Assembly (NCBI GenBank): GCA_027886185.1
Contig: WOAB01000056.1
Coordinates: 248,001-312,000 of the forward strand
Direction: 5' to 3'
Source of the DNA: Rheum nobile
Taxonomy: Eukaryota > Streptophyta > Magnoliopsida > Caryophyllales > Polygonaceae
Length of the DNA stretch: 64,000 nt
Translations under genes and position numbers: made by a program
The notes under the pieces: generated by a model
What the model was told of the DNA's origin: nothing
What the model saw: the letters and a program-made list of their open reading frames with translations, nothing else
Databases searched by the model: none
In this document: in pieces, positions 51,240 to 61,229 of the stretch
Position numbering within the stretch: the stretch's first letter is position 1
Layout: the number at the start of each line of letters is the position of its first letter

Positions 51240-51535
51240 ATTCTTCCTTGTTCGAGTAAAAATCAAACACCCAAAAACAGTAATCAGAACTTATAATAAG
51301 AGACTCTTCCATGTTCGAGTAAAAATCAAACACCAAAAAAACTTTCCTTCAAAAATCAACTTTCTTCAATGGAGTTTCTTCTTGCTCCAACAAAGCTCTA
51401 GTATCGTCTTCAACTTCGAATTGTGGTTCCCTTCAATGTCCAGAAACACTAACTCATCCTCGCGTCCCCAATTTTCAAAAGCCCTAAAACTCCTCACCCC
51501 CAAATCTCGACATAAATCGCGTGAAATCGTAGCCC
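51240..51535. repeat. Inner inverted repeat, right copy
   Basis: Inverse partner of 48503-48810. Confidence 0.85.
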
Positions 51536-51604
51536 TAATTTTATAGATGCCAAATCGAGGGTGGAGAAATCGAGGAGGCGGAGGCCCATCCGGGTGGGGT
51601 CGTT

Positions 51605-51828
51605 GATAGAATACCAGGGGAAAGAGAGGCAGAGGGCAGCAATCGCTGCTCATTAAGCAAGGCAGCGACCGCTGCTCCTTAGGCAGCGATCGCTGCTGGT
51701 CGCTGCCTTAGGAGCAGCGGTTGCTGCCTTGCTTGAGCCGCGATCGCTGCCTAAGGAGTAGCGGTCGCTGCCTTGCTTAATGAGCAGCGATCGCTGCCCT
51801 CTGCCTCTCTTTCCTCTGGTATTCTATC
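51605..51828. repeat. Snapback repeat built of GCAGCGATCGCTGC-type palindromes
   Basis: Arms starting GATAGAATACCAG and ending in its inverse ATTCTATC fold onto each other over about 105 bp each. Within lie about seven palindromes of the type GCAGCGATCGCTGC (perfect at 51683-51696 and 51784-51797). Its right edge touches the captured SAM decarboxylase sequence. Confidence 0.9.
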
Positions 51829-52303
51829 AGTCGTCGTCGGAGAAATGGAGCTCCAGGCGCTTCTTGAAACCCTCGAACCCTGAAACCGCCATTGTTATGG
51901 GGCAGAGGAAGCTTGAAATTGGGGAATTGACTAGTGAATTGAGCTGAATTGGATATTGGGAAGAAGGAGTGGTGGTTGGATTCATATTTATAGGGAGAGA
52001 GAGAGAATTGAATTGAATTGAGGAAGATGATGAATTAGACAGAGAGAGATTAGAGAAAAAATGGACCCGGTTTGGGAGACGAGGTGGACAACTTTGAAAT
52101 GGAGGATGAAGAGATGGCGGGATGCGAATCTCCAAAGGACTCTTAAGGCTGTATTTGAAGACGATGATCTGGCAATGTTCTCCTTGGGGACAAAGCAGTG
52201 GCTCGCCATGGAAGAAGAAGAGTTCGAGCTTTAATTGGTAGAGGTTCATCTGATGCAGGAGAGCGGAGGAACAAACACAATCGGTCTCCAAAGTTGTCCA
52301 CGA
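51829..52303 (-). pseudogene. Captured fragment of an S-adenosylmethionine decarboxylase gene (SAMDC4/BUD2-like)
   Basis: On the - strand, ATG 51891-51893 begins MAVSGFEGFKKRLELHFSDDD, then stops at the edge of the snapback repeat. This strongly resembles the N-terminus of plant SAM decarboxylase proenzymes, especially the SAMDC4/BUD2 type, which makes the aminopropyl donor for polyamines. Sequence upstream (about 51894-52303) would be its 5' UTR or flank, with GA-rich repeats. Only 21 codons are present and no catalytic residues, so it has no enzyme function. The intact donor gene is not in the window. Confidence 0.7.
52061..52234 (+). other. Unidentified 57-codon frame in the captured region
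   Basis: ATG 52061 opens MDPVWETRWTTLKW, continues KRWRDANLQRTLKAVFEDDD and ends EEEFEL with TAA at 52232-52234. It runs opposite to the SAM decarboxylase fragment. I do not recognise it; it may be part of a second captured host sequence or chance. Confidence 0.3.
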
Positions 52304-52550
52304 TGACCCGGGTTTTTAATTAATAAAAATCTAACCTTGGAAAAAAATAGAGGAACCGCTTAAAAACCGGATAAAGTGAGGGTATAATAATAATTGCACA
52401 CCAGATAACGGAGAAAATTGACGGATTTGGGGTATGGGTGGTTCGTCGCTAACGGAATGCATTTAAAGGGTGGGCTCAAGTAATTACGCGTATAACGGGT
52501 GATTGTGGGCAAATAGGCCTATTTAACGGGTGATTTTCTGCAAATCCCTC
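52304..52550 (-). repeat. Right terminal inverted repeat of the 4.3-kb MULE
   Basis: Inverse partner of 48212-48465, ending GCAAATCCCTC before the duplication CTAAGAATT. Confidence 0.9.
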
Positions 52551-53640
52551 CTAAGAATTTGTGTGTTTTTTGGGCTTGTGGTTAAGCAATGCATCATGAC
52601 GAACTGGGAACGTTTTCGGCGTCATTTGGTTGATGATGATGTGTGCCCGGTGTGTCGGGGTAATAGTGAGTCTATTCTTCATGTCTTTCGGGATTGTTCG
52701 TTTATCCGTGCGGTGCGGTGTGCGATTCTTCCTATTTATTCGCAGGCTGATTTTTTCTCTCTGCCTTTGCTGGAGTGGGTTTATGTGAAGCTTGATCCGT
52801 CCCATTTTCTTGTTGATGGGTTGCCTTGGTCTACTCTCTTCGCCTCGTTGGTTTGGTGGGGGTGGAAATAGCGGAATGACGTGTGTTTTAACGGTAGTGA
52901 TCCTCAAGTGTTTCAACATTTGTTTGCAGTTCGTATGGCTCGTGAGTATTTTCGTTGTCATCACTTGGGGGCACATGCTTGGGGGAGTGTCCGTAGGAGG
53001 GACATCCATGTCTCCTGGACTCGCCCGCATCACTCGTGGACTAAGTTGAATGTTGACGGGGCGTCTAAGGGCAATCTGGGATTGGCGGCAGCTGGGGGGG
53101 CTCTTCGGGATGAGGATGGCAAGTGGCTTGGCGGCAATTGGGGGGGGGGGGGGGGGGCTCTTCGGGATGAGGATGGCAAGTGGCTTGGCGGTTTTGCTTT
53201 GAACATTGGAGTCTGCATGACCCCTATGGCTGAGCTTTAGGGGGTCTATTACGAGCTTCACATTGCCTGAGAGATGGGGCATAGGAGGATTCTGGTAGAG
53301 GTTGATTCTGAGTTGGTGGTGAATTTTCTTCGTATGGGGGTGTCTCTACCCATCCCCTCTCTTTCCTGATGCTCATATGTCATGGCTTTCTCTCTAGAGA
53401 CTGGATGATCCGCTTTGTTCATGTGTATCGAAAAGTGAACCATCTGACTAATGGTTTCACTAACCATGTTTTTCTTTTTCTTATAGGCTTTCATTTTCTT
53501 ACTGATTCAAATGTTAATTTTTTAGCTATTATTACTGATAATGTTAGGGATGTGACTTTTTCCCATCAAATTCTTAATTAACATGTTTTTTTATCTTTTC
53601 GTTCAATAAAATATAAAGAGACCTTTCTCTCATTTACCAA

Positions 53641-54200
53641 AAAAACAATGGCGAGCTGTCACCTAATTTTAATGTTTCCTTATTATTGTAACTACAATAA
53701 TGTTTTTAACAGTACAACTCTATAAATTTAGACACTTAGATGAAATAGTGAAATTCTTAATACGGATGTTTTTCTTTCGAAGAAATTATTTTAATGCAAT
53801 ATAATAACATTATTTAATACAAATCCTTGTTTGCTTTATGACATAATTTTGAACATAAAAACTACTCCTTATCAAGTAAAACGTAATACAATATTTATAA
53901 TTCCTTTATTTTTAATGCTTATTGTATTTTTCCACATCGAGGTCTTTAATGCAATATTTATAATTTATTTATATTTTAATACAATATGATAGCATTATTT
54001 GATTTTTTTTATATATTTAAGTAGGTGTCAATATAAACAACTCCTCTAAGTTATTTAAAATGAATACTTTTGTAATCTTTTATTATGATTAATTTGTGAT
54101 TCTATACCATATGTTCCATCTAATTAATTCCGAAATAATATTATTTCCTTTCCAATCAGATATTTGAATCAAACCCACATCTTATAAAAACCCACCACTA
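53641..54200. other. AT-rich intergenic DNA, nothing recognised
   Basis: No gene seen. It probably contains the distal promoter of the BRX-like gene. Confidence 0.4.
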
Positions 54201-55018
54201 GACTTGGAGAGGAGAAGTAGAGTGGCGCCTCATCCGACAACTAAATCCTCCCGCCGCCGGCGTTGCCAAGGCGTACACCGTACCGCCGCCGCTACAACCC
54301 CCCATTACTTCCCTCTGACCATTACTTCCTCCCCACACTACAATCCCGGGCCCATTATTTAATTACTCAATTATTAAAATAATTATTCCCAAATAGTGTT
54401 TTTTTTTTACTTTTTTATTATTTTTAAACACTGGGCAATTTTTGCAGGACTCTCTTCTCGTCGTCCCAAATCTCAACGCTGTTGAGAGTTGAGAGAGAGA
54501 GAGAGAGAGAAATCCCTAATCTCAAGCGAACTGTGGAGGAGTTGGGGGAAAAACTGACTGCTCAGAAAAGAGCCTGAAAATGGCAATTCGTCAATGTGTA
54601 TCTTGTGTGCTTTTATAGCAATAAATCTCTTCGCTTCGTTCTTTTCTTTGATTGATCCGCAAAACTTCCATCTCGCACTGTTTCGCGTGCTCTTCCTCTT
54701 CTCAGAATCGATCTTTTCTCATCCGCGCAGCTTTTGTCATTCACAATCTTCGCTTTTCTCTTTTCTCTGCCGCATCGTCGTTTCTTGTCAAAGTGATGGT
54801 GTTACTCATTCTCTGCTGAGCCCCGCCATTAATGGCGGCATTTAAACCTTTTGGCTTGTCTCTTTCAGCTCACGTCAACTACTCCATGAGTAAAAATCGG
54901 AGGGCGAAAACCTCAATTTGTTAGGGAAAAATCGTCCGCTGTTTTAAGTTCTCCAAGTAGAAAAGGACCTTTCTTATCGCCACTCCGTTTGGATTTTTCT
55001 CGTTTGCGTAGATCCTAG
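54201..55018 (+). promoter_or_regulatory. Promoter and 5' UTR region of the BRX-like gene, with a uORF
   Basis: A GA repeat (about 54489-54510) lies in the likely leader. An upstream ATG at 54580-54582 opens a 12-codon frame (MAIRQCVSCVLL) closed by TAG at 54616-54618. The leader may also contain an intron. None of the transcript ends can be fixed from sequence alone. Confidence 0.4.
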
Positions 55019-58000
55019 ATGTTGACCTGTATAGCCTGTTCGAAGCAGTTAAACGGCGGATCTCTTCAGCAGCAACCGCATCAGGATGAAGACGACGTCG
55101 TTGCAACCACCCCTAGCAGGAAGCAATCTATCAAAGCCCTCACCGGTCATGTAAGATTATCACTAGCAGCTACTCAGAATCCATTTATGCTTTTACTTGG
55201 TACTGCATTTGATCAAATTCCATCTGAATTACTTGGTGCTTCTGCATATCATTTGAGTTCTGCAGGAATAATACTAGTAACTTCAATTGGACTTTTCTGC
55301 TCCATTTTCTCGAGTTTGTATTGGAATCTTTGCATTTCCATGGCTTGCATTTGTATATGTGATTGTTTTTCCCCTATTTTTGGCAGATCAAGGATATGGC
55401 AATCAAGGCTTCTGGTGCATACAAGAACTGCAAGCCCTGCTCCGGGGGCCGGAATGAGAACCGGAACTATGCAGATTCCGATGTGAATTCGGCGTCGGAA
55501 AGGTTCAATTTGAGGTACCGTAGGGCAGGGAGCTCCAACTCGACGCCGAGGGTTTGGAGGAAGGAATTGGATGGAAGGATAAAGGGGCTATCATCGAGTG
55601 GGGAAGGAACTCCTGCGTCTTTGAGTGGGAGGACAGAGTCTGTAGTTTTCATGGAGGAGGATACGCCCAAGGAATGGGTTGCTCAGGTGGAGCCTGGTGT
55701 ACTGATCACCTTTGTTTCGGTCCCGCAAGGTGGCAATGATCTTAAAAGGATCCGGTTTAGGTGAAATTCTCGCACTTGCAATGCTATATGATGTTTTTAT
55801 CCTTCCAATTGTGTTGCTTTACATATTTGTTTTTGTTTGGTTCTTGTAGGTTTCTTAGTTGTTTCTGATATCAATGAACTCTGTGGACGTCTGAATACTT
55901 GTCTTTGCATGTTCAGTTCTTAGCTATCTATTTCAAAGGGCTTTTGTTATATGTGGATGTTCAACTTTTAGCAGTATTTAAATTAATTGGTTCAAGGGTT
56001 GGGGGTATTCTTTGGTCTAGATTGATTCCTCTCTAGTCCTTGAACTGCAAATGACCTAATGAATTATGTCCAAGCTGTTATTACTTACTAATCCTCAATG
56101 CTAATTGATTAAGTCTCTCTTGTTCTGCCCATATGGCGTCATAGTTTAGTAGTTTCAACTTGGTGGTTTTCAGTTTCCTTGCAGTATTATGATTTTTGTA
56201 GTGGTTTGTTGGAAACAATTCGGACGTGCATATGGGTTTCACACGTAGTCTAAGGATGTTCCACTGCAAGTGGACAAGATCAAATTCTACTCGTGTTATA
56301 TTCATTTGCCTGAGGATTGCTTGATTACTTAGTCTATGCCATGCCATTTGGGCCTTTGTCTCTTATAAGAATTTGTTCATAAATTGATAGACCAGATCCT
56401 TAGTGGAGACTGGAGAGTCATAGTCTCAACCAAATAAATTGTGAAACACACTACATTGGCCCTTAGTTTTGTTTGTAACTCTAGTTGAAGGAAGTTCCTT
56501 GGCCCGGGTGGTAAGCATGTTCCGGTTTGTATGTGAAGAGTGCCTCTTAGAAAGTAGAAAGTGTATTTTCATTGAAATGGCTTTCCCCTGTTCCCTTTTC
56601 CTCGTGTCGGATCCTTAAAAGCAAATGATAATCTGAGGGACAGATAGACTGCCTTCTGCCTCTTGATTTTGTTTCAAGTATTACAACACATGCTAAGTTC
56701 CTACTCTCTTTATAGTTTTTGTTGCTTGCTTGATTGAACTGGATCAGTCCTTCATGTCCTGTCCTTCATTAGATGAAACTGATTCTGAGTTTCGGTATGC
56801 CTCCTTTGCTTTTGTTATTTTTTCAGCCGTGAGCTCTTCAACAAGTTGCAAGCTCAAAGGTGGTGGACAGAGAACTATGAAAAAATCATGGAGCTGTACA
56901 ATGTTCAGAGGTTCGACGAAAGTGTGCCACTCCCGACTCCTCCACACTCTGAAGACGATGTAAGTTTCATAGCTCATGCTTTTCACCTGCATTAGAATAG
57001 GTGCATAGACTTCCATCATTTTTTCTATGTAATTTGTGAATGCATCAATTTTCCAAAAGTTATGGTAGAAAATCTAAAAAATGCGTAGCTTTCATTTCTC
57101 ATCTGTAAAAATCTAAGTTCATTAGGAGTTCATGGCATTTAGTGATAGCATTGATACATATAACTGTATCATTTACACTCTTTCAGAACTCCAAGATTGG
57201 ATCCGCTGAAGGTAGCCCTGCAACGCCTCCTCTGAAAAATGAGTCCTTGCCTCGAAAATTCCACCGTCCAAAAGGAATGATGGGCTACTCCTCCTCAGAC
57301 TCACTAGAGCACCAATCAACAAAAGGCCGACACCATGGCTCGTGTGGACTCACATCAACTCCCAAGCTCTCAAACATTAGTCCCGTAAAGACTGAGACTT
57401 CATTCGCTGACGCTTCTGCAAGAAGCAGCTCATCAAGAGAAGCAGATCACTCGGGCGAATTCTCAGTCAGCAACGCTAGTGATGCTGAAACTGAATGGGT
57501 TGAGCAGGATGAACCGGGCGTGTACATCACAATCAGAGCATTGCCAGATGGCACACGAGAGCTTCGACGTGTTAGGTTCAGGTTAGCACTCTATAACCCG
57601 AACTTTTGAGTCGGCTTTTGATCTTGATCAACCCTACCAATGGTCCAATGGGCCATCTCTGATCTGATGCAGCCTAATAAATCTAGGATTAAGAATTCTT
57701 CTGACTATCTAAATAGTTAATATAATAACCTTGGTAAACCCAGGCTTCATTCAACTTGCAAAGCTGTCTTCTGTCAAAAGCAAATAAGAAAAAGTGTGAA
57801 AATGAACAGAGAGCTGGATAGATCCAGCAAGTAATGATGCAAATCCCATGTTAATCCACCCAAGATGGCATGGACCATTAGTTAGACCCAATAAAAATAC
57901 ACTACAAGGTTATTATTTTAAGATACTAGGAGTAATTCTATTTTAATCTGCATGACCAGTGGCTCAGATCTCTGCTTTAACTTAAACAAATATTTTAACT

Positions 58001-58096
58001 TTGTCTATGTGATGCAGCCGAGAAAGATTTGGAGAAATGCAAGCGAGATTGTGGTGGGAAGAGAACAAAGCCAGGATCCAGGAGCAATACTTGTGA
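55019..58096 (+). CDS. BRXL4: BREVIS RADIX-like protein, closest to BRXL4
   Basis: Five exons with matching phases: 55019-55150, 55387-55760, 56827-56959, 57187-57581 and 58018-58096, giving 370 codons. The N-terminus MLTCIACSK has the conserved cysteine region used for membrane association in BRX proteins. It is followed by KDMAIKASGAYKNCKPC. The first BRX domain spans exons 2-3 (PKEWVAQVEPGVLITF, LKRIRFSRELFNKLQAQRWW, IMELYNVQRF). The second spans exons 4-5 (EWVEQDEPGVYITIRALPDGTRELRRVRFSRERFGEMQ, ARLWWEENKARIQEQYL). BRX proteins are plant-specific regulators at the plasma membrane and in the nucleus that affect root growth, auxin transport and cell polarity. The MLTCIA start and the PLPTPPHSEDD and YSSSDSLEH segments favour BRXL4 over BRX itself. 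The frame is intact. Confidence 0.93.
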
Positions 58097-58697
58097 TATC
58101 ACGGGCTCGGGTTCACTTTGTAGGTCCACAGAACTAGAGACCGAAAAGTCGGGTAGTCAAGAAACGGGTCGGATATAGCAAGCACGCTTTCGGGTTTCCG
58201 TTGGTATCTTGTGCTGCTTCTGATGGTGCAGTGATGGGAGAGAGAAGGCGAGAGAGTCTTAACATGAAACGACGTAGTTCTTAGATACTTTAGAAGTTAG
58301 GTGGGATCTACAGTGATACTTTGTAGCTTTGAAAGGAAGGACTGCTTGGTGTTAAGAGAGTTTTTCTTGATGTGTAACTGTTGGTTTGGTTGGTTTGTAT
58401 ACATTTTGCCTTTTTTTACAAGTTAAAACTGGTGTTTGGGAAAAAAGAATAGAATGGATGAATCCGTTTCATTGTGTTTGGTTCAAACAAACAGTTCAAA
58501 GCTTGTTCATTGGTATTCAATTCCATTCCAATACATTTCTCATTTTGTGGGCGGTTTTTTTGGGCCTGGTTTGGTTTGCTCGAAACCCATTACAATTTTA
58601 AGGTTCAACAAGTTGTCTGTCTGGTAGCCTCGAATTGGGCTATGAATTTAGCCCATCATCTGGTCCCAAATTTCCTTTCAAATAGACAACTACTTTA
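58097..58697 (+). other. 3' UTR and downstream flank of the BRX-like gene
   Basis: Ordinary UTR-like sequence; no clear polyadenylation signal chosen. No other gene. Confidence 0.5.
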
Positions 58698-59015
58698 AGG
58701 GGGCGTTTGGTATAAATTATATATCGGGTTGGAATAAAGAATCGAATTAAGGAGGTGTTGGAACTCTATTCCTGAAAAAAATGTGTTTGATTATTTTTCT
58801 GGAATGAAATCCAACCCTTAAATATATAAGGATTCATGGGATTGAAAAACTAATGAGTCCAAACCCTCAAATATATAAGGATTTCAAACCCGATATCAAG
58901 GAGTTGAAAATCTGATATGAAACCCAAAAAAATATAATACCAAATAACTAATAATGAATTAGGGACTCCAAACCCGATTCTTCATCCCTCATACCATGTA
59001 AACAAAAATGCCCTA
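58698..59015. mobile_element. Candidate hAT-like MITE, about 318 bp
   Basis: It starts AAGGGGGCGTTTGGTATAAA and ends with the approximate inverse ATACCATGTAAACAAAAATG plus CCCT. Internal near-repeats of CAAA/CAACCCTTAAATATATAAGG occur. GGGCGTTTGGT termini are common in plant hAT-type MITEs. Target duplication not determined. Confidence 0.45.
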
Positions 59016-59400
59016 AGTAGACTCGGCCTAGCTCAAAGACCGGATTCAATCTAAAAGAAATCGAGTCAAGCTTGACTGGAATATCATTTTGGACTTGAGC
59101 TAGACTTCTTAATCTGGCGGAATGGTCGGGTAAGCCAAGTTTAACCCATTTCGGATTTCGGATGCATGGTTTTAAGTTTCATATGTTTCGGCCATTTAGG
59201 GTTTCGAGTCTCAACTATTAAGAAAATCAATAATCTTGAAATTTGGATATTTAGGGAGACAATGAATATAAATTTGTTAGGCTATTGATATGGTGGATTT
59301 AATGTGGTTTGTTTTTTAATTTAGATATGTCATGATAGAAGATCAATCGAGGTGACTTTCGAGGTGACTTTTTAGGATGAAAATGAGGAGTAATATGGAT
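59016..59400. other. Intergenic DNA, nothing recognised
   Basis: No gene or clear repeat. Confidence 0.4.
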
Positions 59401-59457
59401 TATTATACACGATTATTTTTCGGCGCATAAGCATTTTACCGTTTGGCGCATAGGCTT

Positions 59458-59568
59458 GCACGTAACGTGAGGGTACAAATCACACGTTACGTATGACAGT
59501 GCTCCACACGTTACGTGTGGGACCATTTCACACGTTACGTGTGATTTGTACCCACACGTTACGTGTGG
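59458..59568. repeat. Left cluster of CACACGTTACGTGTG palindromes
   Basis: Units at 59481-59495 (one change), 59504-59520, 59528-59544 and 59552-59568; the last three are perfect with 8-bp arms around one T. A half-site (GCACGTAACGTGAG) is at about 59458. Confidence 0.9.
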
Positions 59569-59913
59569 ATTAGTCAATAGGGTTTAGAATAGTTATAGGG
59601 TTTAGGGTATTTGTGTATGTCATATTATTGTATATTTTGTGGTATTTATTTGTTGTTCAATGTTAAATTATTATTTATTTTATACATATTATAATGTTAC
59701 ATGTATGAATGTTGTATCATATTATTGTTTATTTGTAGTATTTATTTGTTTATCTAAAATCCTACAAAAAACACCCCAAAATAATCAACATAGAAGATAG
59801 AATAGAATTGTTCATTACGTTGGATGAATACAATCACATTTAGCTCACAATACAAGAAATAATACAAGTTCTTCATAAACTTAGAAAACCTAGCACAAAA
59901 TAAATGACATCGC

Positions 59914-60394
59914 CTAGTTGCGTTTGAAAAAATTAGGATAGTCTCTTGTAAAACTTCGCGACATATCATGTCTCTGCTTTGATAAAATTGCTTGCTCCCT
60001 ACAAAGGTTGATAGTACGTAAACAACATTACACAAAAGATACGACATCAAGGCATTATATGATGTACATCATTATATAGATTGAGGTTATACCTACGCAT
60101 CTTATCCATATCTTGTAAAAGTTCTTGCTTAACAACATCTTGATTCCCCTTAATAAGATCTTGTTTTTCCCGCCATTGTTGTCGAATAACCGCGTGTGCC
60201 CTCTCCTCGTACACAGGATCAATCCAATTCCTGTATAAACACCCTAGTCTTGGGCATCCCCAATACCTCCTTCCGTAGTTCCACTGCAAATCCCAAGTAC
60301 GGACAATGATTTTCAAATTACACTCGCATTGTGGAGCACTTATTTGTTGATGGTGCCTATTTAGGTTTGATGATGATTCGGATGAAGATGTCAT
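59914..60394 (-). CDS. GRF-type zinc-finger protein of the third MULE, intact
   Basis: Exon 1 is 60394-60093 (ATG MTSSSESSS), with a GRF finger CECNLKIIVRTWDLQWNYGR followed by RYWGCPRLGC and a WRE-KQ-rich coiled coil (AHAVIRQQWREKQDLIKGNQ). An intron (donor AG|GTATAA, acceptor TTGTAG) joins exon 2, 59998-59914, which ends SRSFTRDYPNFFKRN and TAG. Total 128 residues with matching phase. The copy at 43178-43643 is a clear paralogue that keeps the splice sites and C-terminus but has a stop in the finger. The gene points away from the transposase gene and shares its upstream region. Function unknown; nucleic-acid binding is likely from the finger. Confidence 0.8.
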
Positions 60395-60639
60395 TATTTG
60401 ATGTAGTGCTTGGTTTCCTACAAATCCATTAATATGAAAATGCCAATTAGGGTTACTAAATCGAAAGAAACTGGAAGAAAAAGCTTATCCACAAATGAAT
60501 CTTCAATCCCGCTTGTGTTGGAAGTGTTGTAGTGAACAAACAACCCTAATGCCTCTTATATAGTGAAATGATATATACAACTGTAGTAATTAAAGACCAC
60601 AACCACAAGAATTAAAGACCTCAACCACTAGCATTAAGG

Positions 60640-60801
60640 ACCTCAACCACTCTTACCCTAATAACCCTAAACCCTAAACGTCAACCACTCTCATAAACAA
60701 TGTAACTCGCATACCCAAATTCACCCTTAATAATTAAAGATAAACCCTAAACTCAAACCCTAAACCCTAATCATAACACTAACCCTAAGCCCTAAGCCCT
60801 A

Positions 60802-60834
<33 letters not shown>

Positions 60835-60965
60835 ACCCTAATCATAACACTAACCCTAAGCCCTAAACCCTAACCCTAACTCTACCGAAATGCCATAACC
60901 CTAAACCACAAAACCTAAACCCTACCCCTATCCATCCCACCCTACCCTACATACGCCTAAACCCT
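60640..60965. repeat. Interstitial telomere-like CCCTAAA repeats
   Basis: Degenerate CCCTAAA/CCCTAA repeats, including a duplicated block CCTAATCATAACACTAACCC (about 60765 and 60837), fill most of the divergent promoter region between the GRF and transposase genes. Confidence 0.9.
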
Positions 60966-60970
60966 AGTAA

Positions 60971-61060
60971 TCACACGTTACGTGTTAGTGTGTTTCACAC
61001 GTAACGTGCCAATCTACTTCACTCGTAACGTGTGGCACGGTTTGACACGTAACGTGTGGT
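60971..61060. repeat. Central cluster of CACACGTTACGTGTG-type palindromes
   Basis: Four degenerate units (near 60971, 60995, 61020 and 61044), 170-260 bp upstream of the transposase start codon and on the GRF promoter side. Confidence 0.85.
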
Positions 61061-61229
61061 TCAGTCTGTTGCAAAACGCATTGAATTAACCGTCTTGTCC
61101 CCACCTAACTGTAATAATGACCCATCTTCTTTGTCCGCTAACAACCCATTTCGAATCCATTTCGAACCTAAACCCTCATCCTAAACACTCCCAAAATCTT
61201 GATTTTCACTCACATTTTTTGTACAAAAA

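Larger units (their letters stand above)
48212..52550. mobile_element. 4.3-kb MULE (Pack-MULE) with long TIRs and 9-bp duplication
   Basis: Terminal inverted repeats of about 250 bp (48212-48465 and 52304-52550) both begin GAGGGATTTGCAG. The 9-bp target duplication CTAAGAATT is perfect (48203-48211, 52551-52559). A second long inverted pair lies further in (48503-48810 against 51240-51535). Compared with the left side, the right arm has about 760 bp extra (51545-52303) that includes a snapback repeat and a captured SAM decarboxylase fragment. Internal genes are a transposase C-terminus (+) and a damaged GRF gene (-). The element is non-autonomous: the transposase catalytic region is missing. 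Confidence 0.9.
48062..53640 (+). pseudogene. LINE (non-LTR retrotransposon) 3' remnant, split by a MULE
   Basis: Before the MULE, 48100-48211 encodes GSYSVSSAYKL and KIC-VCVPLRI, the region leading into the LINE zinc-binding domain. After it, 52551 onward continues with CVFFGLVVKQCIMTNWERFRR, the zf-RVT cysteines (CPVCRGNSESILHVFRDC) and an RNase H domain (WTKLNVDGASKGNLG, DSELVVNFLRMG). In-frame stops include TAG after KIC, TAG at 52869-52871 and TAG at 53238-53240. The RNase H region contains a duplication of about 40 bp around an 18-base G run (53140-53157). The 3' end is near CATTTACCAAAAAAA (about 53633). The 5' limit is unclear. Confidence 0.8.

Noticed and set aside
51829..52303. Functional SAM decarboxylase gene
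   Set aside because: Only the first 21 codons are present; no processing site or catalytic residues.
53030..53282. - strand proline-rich frames
   Set aside because: They are antisense to the duplicated LINE RNase H segment with its G18 run.
48021..53645. CATTTACCAAAAAA at 48021 and 53633 as a LINE target duplication
   Set aside because: The second copy looks like the LINE's own 3' terminus with its poly-A, and the sequences next to the two copies do not match.
60640..60965. True chromosome end
   Set aside because: The CCCTAAA repeats are short, degenerate and flanked on both sides by transposon genes.
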